Origin: Flavobacteriales bacterium UBA1959
Lineage (GTDB): Bacteria > Bacteroidota > Bacteroidia > Flavobacteriales_D > Sanyastnellaceae
Assembly (NCBI GenBank): GCA_002336085.1
Contig: DDEH01000048.1
Span: 6,212 to 33,762 of the forward strand
Direction of reading: 5' to 3'
DNA: 27,551 bases
The translations under genes and the position numbers were made by a program. Below the pieces are notes generated by a model that saw only the letters and a program-made list of their open reading frames with translations, was not told where the DNA came from and did not search any database. Shown here one piece after another: positions 22,117 through 27,551 of the stretch. Each line of letters opens with the position of its first letter. Position 1 is the stretch's first letter.

Positions 22117-23703
22117 TCATTGGGAGATTGATGCGGTGCTAGCTCCGCATTCTGCAAGAGGGTCAATGGCGTAAATCATCATCCGCTCCGCTGAGTTGAT
22201 GGGATTGAGCCACGAGAGAAGTCGATCCCATCGGCCCGGTGGAACTTGTTCAATGTACTTCATGGAGGAGTAAGAAGCTTTGTAACGTTCAACGCCTTCG
22301 CCGAGATGCTGACTGCCAGAAAACACGATGTAGTTGGGGAATGATCGGCTGGGGCTGTTGCACATCACTTGGCGATGATTGACTTCGTTGGTTTTCAGAT
22401 CGCTGCTCCAGTATTTCTCCCATGACCCGCTGTAAAATTGTGGCGGCATTGCCGGCTTGTCCGTGTGAACGATAAGGAAATTTGTTAAATCTCCCCGGTT
22501 GTAGAGTGCAGTCATGGACTCTATCCGAGATTTTTTGGGCTGTACGCCGCAAAACACCAAGCCAATAACCAAGTTGATTGAAATGAAAAATAGAGCTGAG
22601 CGGCGTTCCAATGTTCTCCGTTTTTTCCAAAAGGAGGATTGCTCGCGAAAGGCCATCCATCCTACGCTTCCTGCCACGATCACAAAAGGCACCATCGGCA
22701 AGATAAATCGCTCCTGCTTATTTGGAAAATAGCTGTGAAAAACAAAAAACACAAGTGGAGGCAAAACCAACATAGCGTGCTTTCGCACAATGGCGCCCAT
22801 ACCGATTGCCCAAGCGAATGAAAACGGCGGGATGAGCAGTCCCAAAATGACCCAAATGTATTGGTGCCAAAATCCTTGAGGATATCCGCTAGAGTGGGTT
22901 GAGTTGTATTCGATATAAGCGCGCAACTGGGCAAACGGCTCTCCCCAAATGAATACATCCTGAATTTGGCCTATGCTGAAAAACAAAAGGGAGGAAAAGG
23001 AAAGGATGCCAATCTCTGAAACTGTTTTGGAGACTTTTTGATTCGAACTGTAGTTGACCCAGGCGATGGCAATTGCCCATCCGATTCCGAAAATACCTGC
23101 TTGATACCGCAGGGTCGTCGCTAATCCCAGTCCGATTCCAGCAACAAACCATGTGCGCCATGAGCGCTCCATTTGTGGTTTTTGAATGACTACCCATGCG
23201 GACCACATGAGGGGTGGGATACAAACTACCTCCACCAATTGCCGAACGCCGAGGTGTGGAAACCATGCAAACCCGGCCAAGGCCAGTCCGGCCCAAACGG
23301 CACTCTTGCGTCCGCCCAGCGCCTCTGCTATCTTGTATCCAAATGCTACAATGAGTAAACTGAAGAGTCCGTGTAACAGCCGTATAATCAACATTTGCGT
23401 GGTGGGAGCGACAATTCCTACTGCTAGTAACACTCGAAAGATGCCACTGATAACGCCGGGATAAGCCAAGTTTGCCTGATGGGGTTTGGGCGAAGCAATG
23501 CCTTGGTCGCGCTGCGTCCAGGGCATCCAATTATTGTAGTCTTCTCCTTCCGCCCATGACGCCGAGGTTTCGATGACGAGAAAATGGTCGTCGTGCATGA
23601 GGTAACCTGGCGCGTTCAAAGCCGCTCCGAGGCGAAAGGCCAATCCAATGAGGAGGATACCGGCGAGTGGGTTTAACCGAAACCAAGCGGTCATTCCGTG
23701 CAT
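22117..23703 (-). CDS. GT-C family glycosyltransferase (GT22 mannosyltransferase-like)
   Basis: 528-residue polytopic membrane protein of the GT-C fold, which uses lipid-linked sugars. The first periplasmic loop carries the acidic metal and donor motif H37-D38-D39-H40 after helix 1. A later loop has FPNKQERFILPMVP, resembling the HKEERF signature of GT22 (ALG9/PIG-B-like mannosyltransferases). About ten hydrophobic helices are followed by a roughly 130-residue soluble C-terminal domain. The donor sugar is uncertain. The gene starts 10 bases after ribH and is probably co-transcribed with it; this is a metabolic mixture, so operon membership says little about function. Confidence 0.82.
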   Translation of the reverse strand: MHGMTAWFRLNPLAGILLIGLAFRLGAALNAPGYLMHDDHFLVIETSASWAEGEDYNNWMPWTQRDQGIASPKPHQANLAYPGVISGIFRVLLAVGIVAPTTQMLIIRLLHGLFSLLIVAFGYKIAEALGGRKSAVWAGLALAGFAWFPHLGVRQLVEVVCIPPLMWSAWVVIQKPQMERSWRTWFVAGIGLGLATTLRYQAGIFGIGWAIAIAWVNYSSNQKVSKTVSEIGILSFSSLLFFSIGQIQDVFIWGEPFAQLRAYIEYNSTHSSGYPQGFWHQYIWVILGLLIPPFSFAWAIGMGAIVRKHAMLVLPPLVFFVFHSYFPNKQERFILPMVPFVIVAGSVGWMAFREQSSFWKKRRTLERRSALFFISINLVIGLVFCGVQPKKSRIESMTALYNRGDLTNFLIVHTDKPAMPPQFYSGSWEKYWSSDLKTNEVNHRQVMCNSPSRSFPNYIVFSGSQHLGEGVERYKASYSSMKYIEQVPPGRWDRLLSWLNPINSAERMMIYAIDPLAECGASTASISQ

Positions 23704-23713
23704 TTTGATTCGC

Positions 23714-24208
23714 TTATTGTGCTTGGTTTTTCAACGCTAGCATTTGAAGGCAGGCAACAGCTGCTTCAATGCCCTTGTTGCCATGCTCTCCTCCTGAGCG
23801 CGCGCGCGACTGGTCGATATTATCATCCGTAAGCACGCAGAATATTGCAGGCTTTCCCGAATCAAGACCAAGTTGCATCAACCCTTGTGTTACCCCTTGG
23901 CATACAAAGTCGAAATGAGCGGTCTCGCCACGAATAACCGCGCCAATGGCAATTATCGCATCGCAGGCATTTGGTCCGTCGAGGAGCCATTTGGCAGCCA
24001 ATGGCAATTCGAATGCACCAGGTACAGGCCGAACGATGCAATTGACTTCGGAGACGCCGGCATCCCGCAGCACTTGGACGGCACCATCTTTTAAGGCGTT
24101 CGTGATCTCACCGTTCCATTCTGAAACGACGATGCCCACGCGATAGTGGGCACCATTGGGCAACTGGGCCCGGTCGTAATGACTTAGATTTTTTCCTGTC
24201 GTGGCCAT
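23714..24208 (-). CDS. ribH: 6,7-dimethyl-8-ribityllumazine synthase (riboflavin synthase beta)
   Basis: 164-residue enzyme of riboflavin synthesis that condenses 5-amino-6-ribitylaminouracil with dihydroxybutanone phosphate. The substrate-binding motifs are VPGAFELPLAA and IAIGAVIRGETAHFDFVC, which includes the catalytic histidine (TAHFDFV). The C-terminal phosphate-site segment is VLTDDNIDQSRARSGGEHGN. The length is normal for subunits that form pentamers or icosahedral shells. It follows a TPR gene after 20 bases and precedes the GT-C gene by 10 bases. The TPR-ribH pair next to recF is a neighbourhood I recall from other Bacteroidota. Confidence 0.96.
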   Translation of the reverse strand: MATTGKNLSHYDRAQLPNGAHYRVGIVVSEWNGEITNALKDGAVQVLRDAGVSEVNCIVRPVPGAFELPLAAKWLLDGPNACDAIIAIGAVIRGETAHFDFVCQGVTQGLMQLGLDSGKPAIFCVLTDDNIDQSRARSGGEHGNKGIEAAVACLQMLALKNQAQ

Positions 24209-24228
24209 GTAATTGGCTTGGCTTCAGA

Positions 24229-24921
24229 TTAGCTTCCAGCCAAAGATGCTGCCATTGCTTCGGCACCACTCTTTTGTTGGCTCTTTGGATAATCGTTCAC
24301 AATGCGGTCCAAGTAAGACTTGGCGGTGGAGTTGCTGTTCAATTCCATTTCTACCAACGCTGCTTTGTATAAGAACATTGGAGCAAGAATTGCCTCAGCC
24401 ATACCAGCCTCAGATCGAGAAATTGCGGATTCAAAAGCAGATTTAGCTGCGGCATAGTTCTCCAATTCTACCTGGCAATCACCGATGTTGCCAACCGCAA
24501 GGACTGCAATCACATCGTCGCTTGCTTCGGCTTGCTCAAATGCAGCGATTGCTTCTTCAAAGGCTCCAGCGTCGCGGTGAACGATTCCCATACGATAAGC
24601 AGCACGTGAGGCAGCAGCTGTTCCACTTTGGTCGTTCATGACTTCTTCAAGACCGGCAGCAAAACCATCGCCATAAGCAGCGAGGTCCACAGAATCCATT
24701 TCGAAATAGCTCTCGGCTCTCCAGCTGGTTTCTTCGGCTTGCGCCTCTGCAGGAGCAGCAATAAAACTTTGGTAGGCTAGAACAGCGACAATCAAGACCG
24801 CAACACCTCCAATACCGTAGGTCAATGAGGATCGGTTTTCATCAACGAACTTCTCCGTTTTGGTGTAGGCTTCCCCTACATCGAGGAGGGTATCGTCTTG
24901 GGGCTTTGTTTTCTTCGCCAT
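24229..24921 (-). CDS. Membrane-anchored tetratricopeptide repeat protein (YfgM-like)
   Basis: 230-residue protein with a charged cytoplasmic N-terminus (about 1-33), one membrane helix (YGIGGVAVLIVAVLAYQSF, about 35-53) and a soluble part made of TPR-like helical pairs. Examples are AYRMGIVHRDAGAFEEAIAA, NIGDCQVELENYAAAKSAFE and LVEMELNSNSTAKSYLDRI. The topology resembles E. coli YfgM, which works with periplasmic chaperones at the Sec translocon, but a specific role here is inference. It heads the operon with ribH and the GT-C gene and is divergent from recF. A box AATATTTG lies about 16 bases before the ATG. Confidence 0.85.
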   Translation of the reverse strand: MAKKTKPQDDTLLDVGEAYTKTEKFVDENRSSLTYGIGGVAVLIVAVLAYQSFIAAPAEAQAEETSWRAESYFEMDSVDLAAYGDGFAAGLEEVMNDQSGTAAASRAAYRMGIVHRDAGAFEEAIAAFEQAEASDDVIAVLAVGNIGDCQVELENYAAAKSAFESAISRSEAGMAEAILAPMFLYKAALVEMELNSNSTAKSYLDRIVNDYPKSQQKSGAEAMAASLAGS

Positions 24922-24985
24922 GGGTTTTTTGTTGGGTCAAATATTTTGTCGTGAAAGACCGAGCAAAAATAGTGAAATTCGCATC

Positions 24986-26128
24986 ATGGTACTCGAACAA
25001 CTTCACCTGCATCATTTTAAGAACCACATTGGATCGGATTTGGCCTTTGGTTCACAGGTCAATTGCCTTCTGGGAGACAATGGTAGTGGGAAGACCAATG
25101 TGCTGGATGCGGTGCATTACTTGTGCCATACCAAGAGTTATTTCAACCCAATTGATGGCCAAAATATCGCTCACGGGGAAGATCAGATGCTTGTGCAAGG
25201 ACAGTTTTTACGCCACGAACAGCGTGAAAAAGTCAGTTGTGCCATCGCGAGAGGAGTGAAAAAAGTGTTTCGCAGGAATGATAAAGCCTACGATCGGCTG
25301 GCTGATCATGTGGGTAGATTTCCCGCGGTGATGATTGCGCCAGATGATTCAGCGTTGATTCATGAGGGCAGTGAAATGCGGCGGAAGTGGTTAGACTCAG
25401 TCATTTCTCAATCCGATCGGGGGTATTTGCAAAATGTGATGACGTATAACAAGGCGTTGAACCAACGCAATGCGCTGTTGCGGTACTTTGGAGAAAACCG
25501 AACCTGGGATGAAGAATCCTTGGCGTTATGGGATGCACAACTCATTCCTTTGGCGGTGGCGATCCGAGCGCGGCGCGTAGAGTTCATTGCTGGTTATGCT
25601 CCTGTCTTTCAAGCGGTGCATGCGGATATTACGCAAGGGGCGGAGTCGGTAAGCTTGATGTATCGCTCAGATGTGGGGGACACCGATGAGTCATTTTCAG
25701 ATCAATTGTTCAGGGCGCGCGATGATGACCGAAGGTTGCGCAGAACAACATGTGGCATTCACAAAGATGATGTACTCTTTTTGTTGGGAGAACACCTTCT
25801 GAAACGCTTTGGATCCCAGGGCCAGCAAAAATCGTTTTTGATCGCACTTCGTCTCGCTCAATTGGAGCACATTGAAGCTGCAACGGGCGTGAAACCCATT
25901 CTTTTGCTCGATGATATTTTTGACAAGATTGATGACAAACGCGTTCAATCATTGATGCGTCGCGTGACTAGCGGTTCATTTGGCCAGGTGTTTATCACGG
26001 ATACGGATGCCCATCGAATTCCACGGATGTTTGAGGAAATTGGAGCGAATGTACGGGTGTATTTGGTCCAAAATGGAGCGGTGAAAGAATCGGTTAAAGA
26101 CGTAAATTCGACCAATGAACCGGAATGA
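24986..26128 (+). CDS. recF: DNA replication and repair protein RecF
   Basis: 380-residue SMC-like ATPase that loads RecA at single-strand gaps with RecO and RecR. Walker A is GDNGSGKTN (30-38), the ABC signature is FGSQGQQKSF, and Walker B is ILLLDDIFDKID. The usual opening LHLHHFKNH is present. I chose the ATG at 24986 because the family begins directly with this strand; the in-frame ATG at 24920 would add 22 residues and would overlap the start of the divergent TPR gene. It overlaps the next gene by 14 bases. Confidence 0.96.
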   Translation: MVLEQLHLHHFKNHIGSDLAFGSQVNCLLGDNGSGKTNVLDAVHYLCHTKSYFNPIDGQNIAHGEDQMLVQGQFLRHEQREKVSCAIARGVKKVFRRNDKAYDRLADHVGRFPAVMIAPDDSALIHEGSEMRRKWLDSVISQSDRGYLQNVMTYNKALNQRNALLRYFGENRTWDEESLALWDAQLIPLAVAIRARRVEFIAGYAPVFQAVHADITQGAESVSLMYRSDVGDTDESFSDQLFRARDDDRRLRRTTCGIHKDDVLFLLGEHLLKRFGSQGQQKSFLIALRLAQLEHIEAATGVKPILLLDDIFDKIDDKRVQSLMRRVTSGSFGQVFITDTDAHRIPRMFEEIGANVRVYLVQNGAVKESVKDVNSTNEPE

Positions 26129-26408
26129 ACCGAAACCACTGAAGGCTGCGATTGAACAATTTGTGAAAGCATATCGGATGCAGAATCGATTGGACGAGGT
26201 GGATACGGTGAATGCTTGGAACGCGTGCTTCGGAAAGATGGTCCAGCGCCAAACGCGTTCGATTCGTTTGCAGGCAAAAGGCAAGCTATGGGTCAAATTA
26301 AACAGTGGTCCGCTGAAAGAGGAGTTGATGATGAGCAAGGGGAAAATGGTGGAGCGACTGAACGAACATTTGGGGCGAAAAATCATCTCAGAGGTCATTA
26401 TTCAGTGA
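26115..26408 (+). CDS. DUF721 domain protein (DciA-like)
   Basis: 97-residue basic protein with the DUF721 pattern: an N-terminal helix (LKAAIEQFVKAYRM), the core VNAWNACFGKMVQRQT, then LWVKLNSGPLKEEL and the final LNEHLGRKIISEVII. DUF721 includes DciA, the helicase loader of bacteria that lack DnaC. The family is short in Bacteroidota and regularly sits after recF. The reading frame overlaps the recF end by 14 bases, so it should be translated from the same mRNA. A role in DnaB loading is plausible from the family, not shown here. Confidence 0.88.
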   Translation: MNRNEPKPLKAAIEQFVKAYRMQNRLDEVDTVNAWNACFGKMVQRQTRSIRLQAKGKLWVKLNSGPLKEELMMSKGKMVERLNEHLGRKIISEVIIQ

Positions 26409-26514
26409 TTTCAAGGCAGTTTCAGATTGACTTCAGTGCCCCCTTTAGCGCATTGCATTCCTTTTTCTCGCCTTAAGCGCAACTAAATCACTATTTTACC
26501 TGTTGATACAGCGC
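26409..26514. other. Spacer upstream of the multihaem cytochrome gene
   Basis: 106 bases with no gene. They contain TATTTTAC at 26492-26499, a possible degenerate -7 box about 15 bases before the cytochrome ATG, and an imperfect palindrome CGCCTTAAGCG around 26469. No strong terminator for the recF-DUF721 pair is seen. Confidence 0.25.
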
Positions 26515-27551
26515 ATGCAGAAGGTCCAATTGTTCGTCTTGTTAACCGTGGTCGCGGGGGGGTTGCTCCTCACGGGAGCTGTGTTGCGCCCAGACCATAT
26601 GCATTCTGAGGGCCGTCCGTACCATACAGCTACATTTCGAATGGCGTATGGAGGGTTGCCGGATACAACGAACAGTTTATTTACTGGAAGCGGGAAATGC
26701 GCCGGCTGCCATGGAAAAGATCCAAATCATTTTGCTAGCATCGCAGGACAGAGTTCACCTATCACACCTATGCCCGATGGATGGGATGTCAATGTGACAG
26801 ATGACTGGCGGAGTTCGCTGATGGCCAATTCTGCAAAGGACCCTTTTTGGAAGGCGAAAGTGCGGCATGAAGTATTGGTAAATCCGTCCCACCAACTCGA
26901 CTTGGAGGACAAATGCACCTCTTGCCACGCTCCTCTAGGCCATTTCGCAGCGCACAATGATGGCGAGCCACATTATACAATGGCAGCGCTCGTTCAAGAC
27001 AGTCTCGCATTGGACGGAGTGAGCTGTCTGGCTTGTCACCAGCAATCCATGGATGCGGGAAATACATTTAGTGGCGAGTTGACCTTTGACGATAGTATGG
27101 CTTACGGACCCTATGGTGCAGGAAAGGATGAGCCTCCGCTATACGACTTGCCTATGGTGACATACGCGGCATATCAGCCTGCCTATGGAGCTCACATCGC
27201 AAACGGTGAAATTTGTGCAGGGTGTCATTCCTTGGTCACGCAGACTACGGATATGGATGGGGAGTACACAGGAGCTAATTATGTAGAACAAGCGACGTAC
27301 CATGAATGGTTAAATTCAGCTTACGCGGATGATGGAGACGACCCCCAAACATGCAACACCTGCCATCTGCCTCGCATCGACGATCCTGTGGTGATCAGCT
27401 CAGGTTATGTCTTTTTGGAGCCACGAGCTCCTTATGGTTTGCATTACATGGTGGGGGGTAATGCGCAAATGCTTGAAATCATGCGTGACAATGTTGATGA
27501 ATTGGGGCTTTCTGCCACAGAAGAACAATTTGACAGCACATTGGCTCGGAC
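26515..27551 (+). CDS. Multihaem cytochrome c, 3' end cut off by the window edge
   Basis: Reading from the ATG at 26515 gives 345 codons with no stop before the right edge. An N-terminal hydrophobic segment (VQLFVLLTVVAGGLLLTGAV, residues 4-23) serves as signal peptide or anchor. Five haem-attachment motifs follow: CAGCH (62-66), CTSCH (134-138), CLACH (171-175), CAGCH (234-238) and CNTCH (280-284). The spacing, with the second and third motifs close together, recalls cytochrome c554-like multihaem proteins, but I cannot assign a subfamily without the rest. It must be matured in the periplasm and so needs the Ccm proteins encoded at the other end of the window. More haems or a sorting domain may lie beyond the edge. 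Confidence 0.88.
   Translation, partial: MQKVQLFVLLTVVAGGLLLTGAVLRPDHMHSEGRPYHTATFRMAYGGLPDTTNSLFTGSGKCAGCHGKDPNHFASIAGQSSPITPMPDGWDVNVTDDWRSSLMANSAKDPFWKAKVRHEVLVNPSHQLDLEDKCTSCHAPLGHFAAHNDGEPHYTMAALVQDSLALDGVSCLACHQQSMDAGNTFSGELTFDDSMAYGPYGAGKDEPPLYDLPMVTYAAYQPAYGAHIANGEICAGCHSLVTQTTDMDGEYTGANYVEQATYHEWLNSAYADDGDDPQTCNTCHLPRIDDPVVISSGYVFLEPRAPYGLHYMVGGNAQMLEIMRDNVDELGLSATEEQFDSTLAR

Noticed and set aside
1..27551. CRISPR arrays, insertion sequences, integrases, tRNA or rRNA genes
   Set aside because: I looked for repeated spacer-like units, transposase motifs, terminal inverted repeats and tRNA-like cloverleaf ends in all intergenic gaps and saw none.

Overview
This window looks like a chromosomal segment from a member of the Bacteroidota, most likely a marine or aquatic Flavobacteriales-type organism. 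The main grounds are two proteins with CHU_C / type IX secretion C-terminal domains (motif FTPNNDG or FSPNNDG), Bacteroidota-style -7 promoter boxes (TAnnTTTG), a Bacteroidota-type ECF sigma / anti-sigma pair, and gene neighbourhoods familiar in that phylum (recF-DUF721 divergent from TPR-ribH; DUF4199 next to a GT2 glycosyltransferase). I cannot name a genus. Coding density is very high. No stretch of 300 bases lacks a gene; the longest gaps are 8600-8772 (holds an SRP RNA gene), 11593-11754 (repeats upstream of the sigma gene) and 13746-13903 (T-rich leader of a secreted protein).

Layout. (1) 1-6279, minus strand: a tightly packed operon of a DEDDh exonuclease, then ccmB, ccmC, ccmD-like, ccmE, ccmF (haem delivery for c-type cytochrome maturation), then a DUF2520/Rossmann protein cut by the window edge. 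(2) 6360-7049, plus: a CobB-type sirtuin, divergent from the ccm operon. (3) 7082-8599, minus: a biotin carboxylase, with an SRP RNA gene just upstream on the same strand. (4) 8773-10301, plus: a DUF4199 membrane protein and a GT2 glycosyltransferase. (5) 10423-11592, minus: mnmA. (6) 11755-17701, plus: an ECF sigma factor, a membrane-anchored anti-sigma-like protein carrying PKD and CHU_C-like domains, and a 1265-residue secreted CUB/PKD/P-domain protein with a type IX sorting domain. A bidirectional hairpin terminator follows. (7) 17777-24921, minus: TPR protein, ribH, GT-C mannosyltransferase-like protein, M1 peptidase, bioY, and a second M1 peptidase (lipoprotein). (8) 24986-27551, plus: recF, a DUF721 gene, and a multihaem cytochrome c cut by the right edge with five CXXCH motifs visible.

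How parts fit together. The ccm operon would serve cytochromes such as the multihaem protein at the right edge. BioY imports the cofactor that biotin-dependent carboxylases need, although bioY and the carboxylase lie in separate operons. The most unusual set is the sigma / anti-sigma / secreted-cargo array: the anti-sigma carries a domain resembling the sorting domain of the cargo encoded next to it, which suggests surveillance of the cell surface or of type IX secretion (inference). A second theme is promoter architecture: -7 boxes lie 3-5 bases upstream of several start codons, which points to leaderless transcripts. The SRP RNA gene gives an internal calibration of where transcription starts relative to the box.

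Two edge genes (1-563 and 26515-27551) and the SRP RNA were read directly from the bases.
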